Source: Ammopiptanthus mongolicus (Eukaryota > Streptophyta > Magnoliopsida > Fabales > Fabaceae). From it: a stretch of DNA of 64,000 nucleotides. The position numbers and the translations under genes were made by a program. Of the stretch, positions 35,352 through 46,629 are shown piece by piece. The DNA is taken from NCBI GenBank assembly GCA_039655645.1, contig CM077345.1, forward strand, positions 4,040,053-4,104,052. Reading direction: 5' to 3'. The notes under the pieces were generated by a model, which worked only from the letters and a program-made list of their open reading frames with translations, was not told the DNA's origin and searched no databases. The first letter of the stretch is position 1. Every line of letters starts with the position of its first letter.

Positions 35352-35418
35352 TTCATCAACTATATAAATAGCACCAGTTGTCATTCACCAGTTTTTTCCC
35401 AGTTTAAATATATTGATT
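35352..35418. repeat. 67-bp direct repeat, copy 1
   Basis: Matches 38196-38262 at 63 of 67 positions without gaps; it contains TATATAAATAGCACCA, a TATA-box-like sequence. It lies upstream of the Helitron-like segment, and copy 2 starts immediately after that segment's CTAG end. Confidence 0.9.
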
Positions 35419-36326
35419 ATTACCAATGGGACAAAAAATAAATATAATCACCAGATTTGTCTTCTGCTCTCTATGCCTTGGTTCATTCCGGTTTTGCTGG
35501 AGTTGGAAGATTATTAAAGCTGTCATCTTTCTTTTTTGTTCTTTCCCTATTTTTCTATTTCTCATTTTTCTACTTTATACACTTTCTTAAATATTCTACC
35601 CATGTCTAGGTAATACAATGTATTTTTCTCTCATAAAAACCATGAGTGACAAACCAAAGGAAAGAATAGGTGTGTAAATAGAATAAAGTTGTCAATTGGG
35701 AGAATAATTGAAATAAAATAATATTTTTTATCACTGAATATTTTTTAAAATAAAATCATATTTATTTTAATATTTCAAATAAATATGTACAGATTTTTGC
35801 TATCTTTCTTTCACCGAATATTTTCATTGCATAGTAATGAGGTATTCGAAGCAAGAAAGGTCAAGTAGTATGCCTGACTTTGGAATGCATTATGGCTGTT
35901 CATGAAAGTTGAAACGATAATTTGAAATATTACTTCTCTATTGTATTAGACACTAACGCTGACCCCTAATTTTATGCAGTTGCACAACTCACAACTAATA
36001 TTAACCATCGTCAGTTTTACACAAGGTGAGTTGCCTCTCTATCTATATGCCATCATTTTTCTTGAGACAGGGGCTCTGGTTTTCTGTCTCACTTCCTAAG
36101 CTTTATTTTTCTCTCTTACATTGTTTGGATCCCTCAAAGGTAGAAAGCTTGCACAGTGATCGAGGGAAAAATATCACACTATCAGGTTTGGTTTTTATTT
36201 TATATATTAGATTTCTATTGAGTACTTTCATTTCTTCTTTATGTTCATTTATATTTTAATTTTAATATTTATTATTTTAGTAATTATCTCATTTGATTGT
36301 GTTTGTGTTCTTTGGTTGTTGGGTCC

Positions 36327-37225
36327 TTCTATAATACACCCTTTAAAAAGAAGGTGTATCCAGCACCTTGCATGTGCACCGTTCATTTATGTCCTTTTTC
36401 AATTTGTGGCTGAGATTTGAGACATGTGACCAAGTAACGGGTCATTGATCCGTAGTTTTTGTATTTGTCTAACAGTCCTTTCAGAAATGTCTTTTAATTT
36501 ACGTGATTATTAAAAAAGAAAGGAAATGAAATTAGTTAATTAAAAAAAGAAAGTTAAGTAAATGGCTGAGGAAGACGAACATGACTGAACCGCTCAGTAC
36601 TGTCGAGACTCTTCCTTTGTTATCCCATTTTTACTGTAAGAGGATTTTGGGGGAAAACCCTTAAGCTCTTGTTCATCCCTTGATGCTCTTCCTCTAAAGC
36701 ATTCTGCTTCTCTTTCGGATCCACTCAAACAAACAACTCGTTCGCAAACTCCCATCTATCCAGATCCTCCTTTTTGAAAACCTAAAATTGCATAGTTTAA
36801 AAAAAAAAAAAATCAAAAGTTGAACTTGAATTCCTAGAAATTATTAAAAAATAAAAATAACCCAGTTCGGAAAATATGATTTTGCAAAGTGGGTTTCGTC
36901 TGAAACTTTGAACTGAATTGAAATTAAAGACGGGCTTATGACTTTCATTAAAAAAAAAAAATGGTGCCTTCTGTTTATGGAGGATTTTTGGGCATGATGG
37001 TGGTGGTGGTTTTGGGATGGTTTCTGGGGCTTAAGGGATGGTGGTGCCCAGAATCTATGGTGGTGGTGGCAGAGGCGACAGTGGGAGGAAGAAGATGGGA
37101 CATTTCTGAAATATCGGTTCTTGGAGACACATTTTATAAATATGAAAAACCGGCTTCTTTTTTTTGTGACCGGTGAAATTGTAAGGAGCATGATACACCC
37201 TAACTCAAGAGGGTGTATCATAGAA
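36327..37225. mobile_element. Element whose terminal repeats are themselves hairpins (899 bp)
   Basis: The left terminus (36327-36360) reads TTCTATAATACACCC, a spacer, then GGTGTATC. The right terminus on the minus strand reads TTCTATGATACACCC, a spacer, then GGGTGTATC. Each terminus folds on itself (ATACACC with GGTGTAT), and the two are inverted repeats of one another. The interior has a G-rich TGGTGGTGG stretch at 36995-37075 that looks unlike the flanks. No target duplication found. Confidence 0.65.
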
Positions 37226-37727
37226 TCTCCCGTTCTATATGTTCTAAGTTCAACTCTGATACATGATGTTGGTATCTATGTTCTAAGTTTGTGTATGATG
37301 TTGTGGTTTTTTTCATTTCTTCATTTTTAGGACCATGTCAAGTTGTTGTATATATTATTCATGTTGAGGATGACGAACCTGGTTATTCTCCACAAATACT
37401 ATTGTAGTAAAAAAAACATGCAACACAAGGACAACATTCAAAGTGGTGGTCATAATGTTCCAAATATGAAATACCATAAGGTTCCATATTCTAATGTTGA
37501 AAGAGGCATATGCGGTGTTCCAAGCATTTCATCTCCGATAAATCATGACAAAGGTACATTTAATTTTAGTTTTGTAATTAGACAAATTTATTTTATTTAT
37601 TATTGTTTTTCACATAGTTTTATTTGTTTCAACTAACCAACTATTGCATTTTACATTAATAGACTTCAACAATAATATTATGACAACCTTTACTTTGATT
37701 TTTATTTTTTTAATGTACAAATACAAA

Positions 37728-38010
37728 ATCCATGTTAAGGTCAAAGATCAATATGGAACTGTTTCATCATTTGTAATGTTTGATAATCATGCTTTTCAAA
37801 TTATTCAACAAACAGCAAGTGATCTGAAAAATTCTTTGGTTCAAGTTAGTAATCATTGTTTTATATTTAGTACAATACTCCTTTCAAACATAAATGTTTT
37901 ATTTAATTTTTTTTTTGGGTGTTCTAATTTTATTATTTTTCTTCAGGAAGGTGATGATGATGAAGTTCCTGATAAGCTTGATTGTTTACTGAAAATACAT
38001 ATATTTTCAA
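37728..38010 (+). pseudogene. RPA1-like OB-fold gene fragment
   Basis: Two exon-like pieces, 37728-37844 and 37947 to about 38010, are joined by a GT-AG intron. The first reads VKVKDQYGTVSSFVMFDNHA and then FQIIQQTASDLKNSLVQ; the second reads EGDDDEVPDKLDCLL. This follows the pattern of the C-terminal OB-fold of plant RPA1-like proteins (V-D-TG--SFVLFD----LIG--A-DL, then P--LD-L). The remainder of the protein is missing and a stop follows soon. Upstream remnants at about 37410-37555 (GGHNVPNMKYHKVP and VERGICGVPSISSP) may be an earlier exon. Identification is from memory of the family. Confidence 0.5.
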
Positions 38011-38195
38011 ATTATTATATACATTAAAGATTACTTTGTAATATATTTATCCTTATTTCAATTTTAATAATATTCATTCATACAAATTTTTTTATTTATA
38101 TTTATAAACATGTATACAATTATATTTATAAAAAAAAATTACATAATAATTTACTGTATTTTACACACCCGTGCAACCCATGGGGATCGCACTAG

Positions 38196-38262
38196 TTCAT
38201 CAATTATATAAATAGCACCAATTGTCATTCACCCGTTTTTTCCAAGTTTAAATATATTGATT
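38196..38262. repeat. 67-bp direct repeat, copy 2
   Basis: 94% identical to 35352-35418. Similarity stops at ATATATTGATT on both sides, after which the sequences differ. Confidence 0.9.
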
Positions 38263-38423
38263 TTTAGCACAAAAAAAAAATGATTATTTTGATTTGATTG
38301 CCTTTTCAATAATTCTACCATAACTGTCATATAAGTTTTCTCCATTAGTATCAACAGATCTCTGCAACTTACTAGCATCACTTGTTTCTTTTCTCTCGAA
38401 TAAACAAGAGGGCCGCAGATGCA

Positions 38424-39102
38424 TGTTGGGTATTGGGCTCCCTTCCTATGTGGAGAAATACCAAAATATTTTAGTTCATTTATGTGTCTCACTTGTTTTA
38501 AGTGGAGAGGATTAAATTAGGGTGAAAGAAGAGAGTAATTTTTGGGAGAGAAGAACAGTCACCAAAGAGAGAAAAGAAGATAGAAAACAATTCTCGGTTT
38601 TCTCAAACCTGTCACCGTAAAACTGCAATTGCGGATTCGTTAACCGTTGGATCGTGTTTAAATTTGGACAGCAGGTTCGTGAGAACAGACCTTCGCTTTC
38701 ACCGTTCGGATCGTCGAAACGAGGTCTGAGCAGGGAGATATTGGCTTCGCACTAAAGCAGCAGATAGTGGTATTTTTCATCTTCTTATTCTCATTTGTAA
38801 GCTTTTGTGCTTTGTTGTTTTGGCTGGTTGTTGGCACTGTTTGTGCACCTTTTGGAGACTCTCTTATACCTTTATTTGATTTTAGTGGAGTTATTTCTTT
38901 GATCTGGACGACCCGTGGTTTTTACCCTTGCTTTGAGGGATTTTCCACGTTAAAAATATCGGTGTTCATTGTGCTTTTTTTATTCGTTCTGTTTGCTGCC
39001 ATATATATTCTCTGTTGCTCCTCATAGGTTCTTGCAAGTTTGGGGAATTGGTTTCCGCTGCAAATTGCTTTGTTATTATTTTTATGTGTAAATTCCCCAT
39101 CA
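38424..39102 (+). mobile_element. 5' LTR of a Ty1/copia element (probable)
   Basis: The block begins TGTTGGGTATTGGG and ends CCCCATCA (TG...CA), three bases before the primer-binding site. It contains leader-like GA-rich sequence at 38520-38600. No matching 3' LTR exists in the window, so the 5' boundary is a best guess. Confidence 0.55.
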
Positions 39103-39105
39103 GAG

Positions 39106-39117
39106 TGGCATCAGAGC
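39106..39117 (+). other. Retrotransposon primer-binding site
   Basis: TGGCATCAGAGC is one base from TGGTATCAGAGC, the complement of the 3' end of initiator tRNA-Met used by most plant copia elements. Confidence 0.85.
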
Positions 39118-39151
39118 TCTTGGTTGGGGGCTATTTTTACTTGCTTGAATG

Positions 39152-41300
39152 ATGGAGGCAAATATGAATATAAAGATGGTTTCTTTGAATGGTACTAATT
39201 ATCATTTGTGGAAGGGCAAGATGAAGGATTTGCTATTTGTGAAGAAAATGCATCTTCCTATTTTTGGTACTAAAAAGCCGGATTCTACATCTACCGAAGA
39301 ATGAGAATTTGAACATCAACAGGTGTGTGGTTTCATTCGGTAATATGTAGAAGATAATGCTTATAATCATATTACTAATGAGACAAATGCAAAAACTTTG
39401 TGGGAGAAGATAGAGTCCTTGTATGCTTCTAAATCAGGGAATAATAAATTGTTCTTATTAAATAGCTTCATAAGTTTGAAGTATAAGGAGGGGACTTCTA
39501 TTTCAGATCACTTGAGTGATTTTCAAGGGCTCCTTGATCAAATGTCAGGAATGGGTATCAAGTTTGATGATGAGCTTTTGGGACTATTTCTATTATTATC
39601 TTTACCAGATTCTTAGGAGACATTTCGGATTTCTATAACGAGTTCAGCTCCTAAAGGTGTTGTTTCTTTGGAAACGGCTAAGGGTCACAGGGTTCTTCAT
39701 CTCAATCCGAGGTACTTGTCACTGAAAATAGGGGGAGAAGTACTCAGAGAAAGGAACCGAAGGGTGGTAGAGAGAAGAGCAGGAGCAAGTCCAAGTCTCG
39801 GTACAAGAATGTGGAATGTCATTATTGTCACAAAAAAGGGCACATACAGAAGAATTGTTTTCTGTGGAAGAAGGAGAATAAATGCAAGAAAGGTAAACAG
39901 AAACAAAGGGATCATGATGATGATGATGATCGTGTTACTGCTACTACTAGTGATGATCTTGTTATTCTCCGTGATCATGAGTTAGTTAATCTTGTGTCAA
40001 ATGAGAGCATGTGGATAATTGATAGTGGTGCTACATTGCACGTTACACCAAAGAAGGAGTTCTTCACATCTTATACTTCAGGCGACTTTGGAGTGTTGAA
40101 GATGGGTAATGATGGTGTATCTAAGGTAATTGGTGTTGGTGATGTTTGTTTGCAAACCAACATGGGAATGCAATTGTTGCTTAAAGGAGTCAAACATGCT
40201 TCTGATGTTCGCTTTAATTTGATCTCTGTGCATATGCTTGATGATTGTGGTTATGATAATCACTTTGGTTCTGGAAAGTGGAAACTCAGCAAAGGTAACT
40301 TGGTTTTGGCTAGAGGTAAGAAAATTTCTAAACTGTATTGGACAAAAGCTATGGTTTCTATAGACAATGTGAATGTTGTGGATACGGACTCATCTTTGTA
40401 GCACCGAAGGCTTGGTCATATCAGTGAAAAGGGGTTAAATGTCTTAGCCAAAAAGGATGTGCTTCTAGGTTTGAAGAATGCAGATTTGGAGAAATGTTCT
40501 CATTGCATGGCCGGTAAATAAACTAGAGTATCATTCAAAAAGCATCCTCCCTCTAGGAAGTCATAGCTACCTCAACTGATGCATTCTGACGTTTGTGGTC
40601 CTCTAAAGGTAAAATCTTTTAGTGGTGCACTTTATTTTGTTACTTCAATTGATGACTGTTCCAGGAAATTATGGGTTTATGCTTTGAAGACAAAAGACCA
40701 AGTGTTGGAGAAGTTCAAACAATTTCATGCTTTGGTTGAGAGGCAAACAGGCAAGAAGTTGAAACCTATTCGTACTGACAACGGTGGTGAGTATTGTGGA
40801 CCATTTGATGTCTATTGTAAGCAGCAGGGTATTGCACATGAAAAGACTCCTCCGTAAAACTCCTCAGCTAAATGGTTTAGCAGAGAGGATGAATCGAACA
40901 CTGGTTGAGAGAGTGAGGTGTATGCTCTCTGAAGCTAAGTTGCCCAAACACTATTGGGGTGAGGCATTGTACATAGCGGTGATTAACCTCAGTCCTGCTG
41001 TTGCTTTGAACAGTGAGGTTCCAGATAAAGTTTGGTTTGGCAAGAATGTTAACTATGATCATTTGAGGGTCTTTGGTTGTAAGGCTTTTGTGCATGTTCC
41101 AAAGGATGAAAGATCCAAGTTGGATGCAAAGTCAAAGCAATGTATTTTCATTGGTTATGGTCAAGATGAATTTGGTTATAGGTTGTATGATCCTATAGGG
41201 AAAAACCTTCTCAGAAGCCATGATGTGGTGTTCATGGAGGACCAAACTATTGACGACATTGATAAGGTGGAGAAGACTACACCCAAATGCACTAGTCAAT
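39152..41300 (+). pseudogene. Ty1/copia gag-protease-integrase, broken and 3'-truncated
   Basis: Gag begins MEANMNIKMVSLNGTNYHLW, the usual Tnt1-like opening, and is soon interrupted by stops (TGA near 39302, TAG near 39348). A CCHC zinc knuckle CHYCHKKGHIQKNC follows at 39817-39858. Protease is recognised by WIIDSGATLHVT (active-site Asp at 40021). A pre-integrase zinc region (HRRLGH, CSHC) has a stop at about 40520. Integrase shows MHSDVCGP, TDNGGEY and, after a frameshift near 40855, NGLAERMNRTLVE, giving the D-D-E triad, then FGCKAFVHVP and IFIGYG. Sequence similarity ends about 41300, before reverse transcriptase, RNase H and the 3' LTR. Several stops and at least two frameshifts make it inactive. 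Confidence 0.9.
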
Positions 41301-41473
41301 CGCATTCTTATTTAAGATAGCTAATTATTAAGTTGGCTATTGATTAACTATGTTAATTATCTTTAATTAACCTCGTGCACCCAATTTAAGTGCTATAGGT
41401 TTTGGTAAGAAATTATCCATTGATTCAAAGTATAAGATTTGAGATGCTTTAACATAGCGGAGGCTCGCATGAC

Positions 41474-41617
41474 GGGCTACTAGCTCAATGGTAGAGCGCC
41501 CCCTGATAATTGCATCGTTGTGTCTGTTGCGTGGAGGTAGAAGGCCTGCGGGTCGTGAAACTTCTTTTCCCGAAGAAGAAGCAATGACGGTATCCGAGAA
41601 ATAAGCATTAGCAAACA
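41474..41617 (+). other. Nuclear plastid DNA fragment (trnI-GAU piece joined to 16S rRNA piece)
   Basis: 41474-41525 matches the 5' exon and intron start of plastid trnI-GAU (GGGCTACTAGCTCAATGGTA, then CCCTGATAATTGCATCGTTG). 41529-41617 matches an internal piece of plastid 16S rRNA (GTGGAGGTAGAAGGCC, GGTCGTGAAA, AAGAAGCAATGACGGTAT, AATAAGCAT). In plastid genomes 16S precedes trnI, so the order here is rearranged. Most differences look like C-to-T or G-to-A changes, as in methylated nuclear insertions. Neither piece can be functional. Confidence 0.8.
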
Positions 41618-43231
41618 CTATCCAACTAAATTATAGGATTTGCCAAGTAAAGATTCCAGGTTCGCTGCAAATCTCAATTTAGAGTATGTTTGGATTTATG
41701 TTGAGTGAACCAAAAATAAGTTTGGTGTGATAGTTTTGTAATTAAAATCACATCCAACGTGAAAGTAAGATTTTCTTGCGGTGGTGAAACTTCAGTTTAT
41801 ACCTGAATTACAAACACACCCATAGAATTTAGGGTCTTGTCATTAGTCCTTATGAAAAAACACTTTTAAGATGTAGTTTTTAATTTTGGAATTTTTTCAA
41901 AAGTTATTATTTTTAGCTTTTAAAAGAAGCACTACAATAACTTTTTGTTTTTGGAGTTTTTTCCCCTTAAACTTATCTAATTATTATAAAATTTTTAAAC
42001 ACGTTTTTAATTTTAAAAAAATACTTTTTTAATAAAAAAATCACAAACAAACTGCTCCTTACTTAAAGACATAAACACATACATATACAAAATATGAAGG
42101 TAAACAATTATGATCAATTATTATAAAAAAAAATTATTGTAAAAAAAAATTATGATAAAAAAGTTGTAGCTAACAGTAAAATTAATAATTTAATGTATTA
42201 TGTTGCAGTAACTGAAATCTAAAATTTCCATAAGTATATAATTTATATTTAGAAAATTATGAATTCATTTTTTTAATCTCATTAAAGTGCACATTCTATA
42301 GTTTTTCAAGCATTAATTCTAATCCCTTGTAATATAATAATATTTTTTATATCTCAACTTGATATACGGTAAATTATGTGAGGTTGATAATATAGGTAAA
42401 ATTAATATCTTCGTCCCCTAACTTAATCGTTCTATTCAAGCTGGTTTCTTAAGTTTTATTTATGCTAAGTTAGTTCTTTAAATTTGCAAACGTTAACATC
42501 GTTACCCTACTTGTCATAAATATTATAGCAGCACTAAAAATTTCCATTAAAATTGAATAACAAATTTTACCTTTTTCATGTGTTGGTTTGCAATGACATG
42601 AATTTTACATATCGAAAAGTAATAAAGGGAGAGTTCTGAAAATGTAACAACGTTAAAACTAAAGAGAGTTTTGCCGTCCTTGTGGTTCTATCCGGTTCGA
42701 GGGATTAGTCTTCACAGTTGAGTGCGACATACATGAGAAGAAGAGAAAAAAAGGAAAGTGTGACCATCATCATTTCCACCTTATCAGTAAGGAGAAGAAG
42801 AAATAGATAAAACTGAGGAGAAGTGAAAGGGAAGAAAACAAAACTGAAGATGAGATAAAAATAAGCCAACGCCCAACTTTTTTGAAGAGAAAAAGGTGTG
42901 AAGTAGAAAGTTTTCTCTTGATCTGTCTTCGGTAATTAGAAAAATGCATATTGAAAGGTGCAGAATAGAAGTGATGTTTACTCTCACAACACTTTTTTTC
43001 GGTGATGGTAAAAATAAATTAAAATTTGGTCAGTTAAATAGAACAGAGGCTAGAATCTTTCAATGGATTTTTTCAGTTTTTCTGATTAAGCCATTACCTA
43101 GTAATGGAAACGCTTGATTCATGACATTTCAGATCTGGAAATTTTCTTTCATTGTCACTTTTGAATTCAACTTTTTCACGTTTCAAATAATTTTTTAAGT
43201 TGAACACTGATGTGTGAATATGGTTGAAGTT
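41618..43231. other. Intergenic, possible small GTTTGGAT-type element at about 41690-41825
   Basis: GTATGTTTGGATTTATG near 41688 and ACAAACACACCCATA near 41812 could be ends of a short miniature element. Otherwise AT-rich and non-coding. Confidence 0.35.
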
Positions 43232-43503
43232 AAGGTTATGTTTGAGAGGATGAAGTGAAGTGGTTAGTAATGGAGTGAGATGGTTAAAAGAACTTAACTC
43301 ATTGTTTACGAGTTTAATAAGTAATGGAGTGAGATGGTTTATGATGGTAACCCAAACCACTAATTTTTATATCCTTCAAATTGGAGAGTTTGTGATTCAT
43401 TTATTAAACTTCCAAATAATAGAGTGACATACATTTACCTCTTCACTCCACTCTATCAATAATCACTCCACTCCTTCTTTATCAAAACTTCCAAACATAA
43501 CCT
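43232..43503. mobile_element. Miniature inverted-repeat element (272 bp)
   Basis: AGGTTATGTTTGAGAGGATG at the left pairs with AAACTTCCAAACATAACCT at the right, and GGAGTGAGATGG pairs with CACTCCACTC inside. Non-coding; target duplication unclear. Confidence 0.65.
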
Positions 43504-45199
43504 AGATGCCAAATCTCGAGTTTGAAGGTGGGAGAGGAATGAGATGAGAGAGGAAGTGATAAGGTGAGAGACAATAAATTAGCTTTTTCTTTTTCATTTT
43601 ATTTTTAAAAAAATATATATATATGGCAATTTCTCTGGGCCAGTTGAATTTAGAGGGCATAGGTGCCTATACTACTTGGACCACTAGAAAAGTGAGTTTT
43701 GTTTTAAAAGAGCCATGTCATTTCTTAAGTCTTTAGATTGTAAATATTATTTTACTGCATTATAGTCCTTATTTAACTTTGTTTTATTGCATTATAGTCC
43801 TTGCTAATAAACAACAATTTGTAACATAACTCTATTTCCCATCTCAGTTACGTTCCGATGGTTCCCAGATATTAAGTTTTGGATTTCTTAAATTTAGGGT
43901 TATTTATTTTTGAGTAAAAATCCACTTTTACAAACATTTTGTTGCTTACATCAATTACTTGGCACTTAAACATACTAAAGGGGATTGAGGTTCCATGTTC
44001 TATTTTCATCAATACAAAAAGGATGACATAAAGGGATCTCCGTATCCTAAGATTTCAAAATTTAAAAAAATAATTAGGATAAAATGATTATCAGATAAAC
44101 AAATCTGAAGAGGGCAAATTGAAAGAATGCCAAATTCAAGGAGGAACCCAAGCAAAGAGAAAGGATGAAAGGATGTTCAGAAGGGTATAATTGTCATTAT
44201 GCAAAAAAGAATTAATTGTAAGGACTAATATGCAATTTTTAAAAACTAAATCATGTAAAAACTTAATAGAAATAACATGGCCCTGTTATAACAAATTAAG
44301 TTCCTCATTGGTTCAAGTGGTATTGGTACCAATGTCCTCTAAATCCGATTAGCACCAAAGCAATGCCCTACATATATTAAAATTTAATGTGTTATCACCT
44401 TATAATAATTGATTGGGTCTAAGAATGAGGAGTTGGGTTTATGTCCATACAAAACTTTCTCTCTTGGATGAGTCATACGAACCATTGCCTTCTGGAAGGC
44501 TGATGTTGGTAGTGATGTGCCGTTTCCGATATTAAGTTCTAACCTTACATTTCTACTGATTCATTTCCATTTTATTAAAATAATGTAAAGATAAAAATAT
44601 TAAAAAGGTTGGCATGGAACTTGGAACGATTATTGTAAAGATGTTGACCATTTCATGAATTATTAGCAACTTTTTTTTTCTTTTTGGGCCACCCGCCTTT
44701 TAGTTTACATCTTTACTATTTCAATATTTAGATACTGCAGTTAATATATTTTTTTATATTTATATATATTACGTTTAATTTACATTAAAATACAGTATAT
44801 TTTAATATTCATCTTCACTTATATCATCTATAATGTTTATATTAGACGTCAAAAGCAGGTATTTCAAAGACATTTTCCTTAACTTTATAATAATACACTG
44901 TTTCTAGAACAATAAGATTTGAGAAAAGTCAAATCAAAATATCTCAAACATAGCTAATTTAAATTTTGCAATGGCATAAAAGTTTCAGTTTTTCATACCG
45001 CAATTTTTTGGAAGTCTTTTTGACCTGCAAGAGCCGACATATATCAAAGGATCTTGATATTTACATTTTATTTTTACTTAGATTTTATACAATGATTGAT
45101 TTATTCTTTCGTTTGGAATTTATTTTTCATAGGTTTTGTACGGAAAGTAATCACTCGTGGTAAGCTAAGTGACATACAAATGTTTATATTATTTTTTAT
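43504..45199. other. Intergenic, nothing recognised
   Basis: AT-rich with a short TA repeat near 43612. No supported gene. Confidence 0.5.
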
Positions 45200-45325
45200 A
45201 AATAAAAGTTTAGATTAGGGAAGATACGCTTCTTGCAAGGTCAGGAAAGATCACTGACTTGGACGATGATTTATAGGAGAATTTACATATCATCTACCAA
45301 AAAAGAAAGCCTGAGAATCGAACTA
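45200..45325 (-). repeat. SINE-like dispersed repeat, copy 2
   Basis: The minus strand reproduces in order the blocks of the repeat at 18740-18870: TTCGATTCTCA, ATATGTAAATTC, CTGACCTTGCAAGAA and CCCTAATC-AAACTTTTAT. Confidence 0.55.
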
Positions 45326-46629
45326 AAGCCACAATGAGTGTGGACGGAAAGGCTTGACTAGATGTATCAACCCTTGTTGACGATGTTTATAATTTATTAA
45401 TATTGTTTGTTCATTCTTAAAATTTTAACTCCACTTTTAAAGGGCATATAAAACTAACATTTTAATATTAAAAGGTCATTGGCGATTTTTACTTTAAGGG
45501 AATGATAATCAACAACAAAACGAATGTAAATTACTTAGATTGGTTTAGTTGGTTGCCTATGACTTCATGTGTGTTTAATTTTAGGGTGAAGTGCATTAGA
45601 ATTGCGTTAGTAAAAATTAGAAGTGTTTAATTGGTTACTGTGAGGCAAAATTGATTTGCCTTCATACGTAATTCATGAATTTTAATAGAAGTTATAGAAA
45701 GTAATTAATGCTTTGAATTGAAAATTTACATTAAGTTTTACATTAAACTTATTATCAAAATAAAAATATTCAAATATAAATCACTTCAATTCAAACTCAA
45801 TTGTAACCAAATCAATTTGATCAAAAAAAAATTGTAATCAAATAAATTTTATAAAATCAATTTCATCCTAAAAATGCTGATTTGAAGTTACAACATAAAA
45901 AGTACCGATTTCCAATTAGCATTTTGGATAATTGAGTGAATTTGTGCATAAGACTAACGGCTAAGGATAGTTATCAAATAGTGATCAAATCTATAAGGGA
46001 GCTTTATTTTAAAGGAAACAATCGAACTTTAAAAGTTTAAAAAAGGTTGTTGTTAGAAGAACGACTTAGTGGCGATAATGTTTGTTAATTAATCTCGCAA
46101 CTTTATGTACGTCTATACAATGCTACTTAGTCAAAGATCAAAATGTACGCACAACTCGATTCATGTTTCGGAAAGTCTTCTGAAGTGGTGGGATGAGAAG
46201 AAAGAACAATTTCTTACCTTACTAAAATTTGCAGCACCAAGAAGATTTTCTTTGAAAGAGAACACTCATTAATTTTGGATATTTTTAATTTGCAAGTCAT
46301 GAATTAAAGCTTTACAAGCTATGCAACTTACATTTGACAAAGGCAAAGGTGGACTCAATCAAACTAATGGAAAAAGGAAGGTAAAAACAAAAACGGGGCA
46401 GCAAAGGAACCTAAAAGTCCTCATATGATACAAACCGCACGGATCACATAAATATGCACAAATTAATTCCTTAAAAAAACATGGAAACACATTTGGTCCC
46501 AATAAAAATGAAAACTTTTAGGGAGACTTAGGCTTCTATAAAAAAAACTGTTGTGACCTAAACATGGATTTCGAGGATAAATTAGGATATTTCATTTTTT
46601 AGAAAACATAACTATTCCCATATTTTTTT
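45326..46629. other. Intergenic; 3' flank of the ELO-like gene
   Basis: No gene is supported. The part next to 46630 should include the 3' untranslated region of the minus-strand gene. Confidence 0.45.

Larger units (their letters stand above)
35419..38195 (+). mobile_element. Helitron-like segment with 3' CTAG terminus
   Basis: The right end reads ACCCGTGCAACCCATGGGGA, then TCGCACTAG, followed by T: a short stem-forming GTGC...GCAC structure just before CTAG and a 3' T, the usual Helitron 3' terminus. An RPA-type OB-fold fragment lies inside (37728-38010), as in plant Helitrons that carry RPA-like genes. The 5' end could be at copy 1 of the 67-bp repeat (TCATCAAC), but this is unproven; no Rep/helicase sequence is visible. 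A 899-bp inverted-repeat element (36327-37225) appears nested inside. Confidence 0.55.

Noticed and set aside
36961..37221. G/V-rich and H/S-rich open frames on opposite strands
   Set aside because: They reflect a TGGTGGTGG low-complexity stretch inside an inverted-repeat element.
39668..39985. 105-codon open frame overlapping the copia gag region
   Set aside because: It is out of frame with the zinc knuckle and protease and has no domain of its own.
41474..41525. tRNA-Ile-like sequence
   Set aside because: Only the 5' exon and part of the plastid intron are present, with mutations; it is a plastid-derived relic and not a nuclear tRNA gene.
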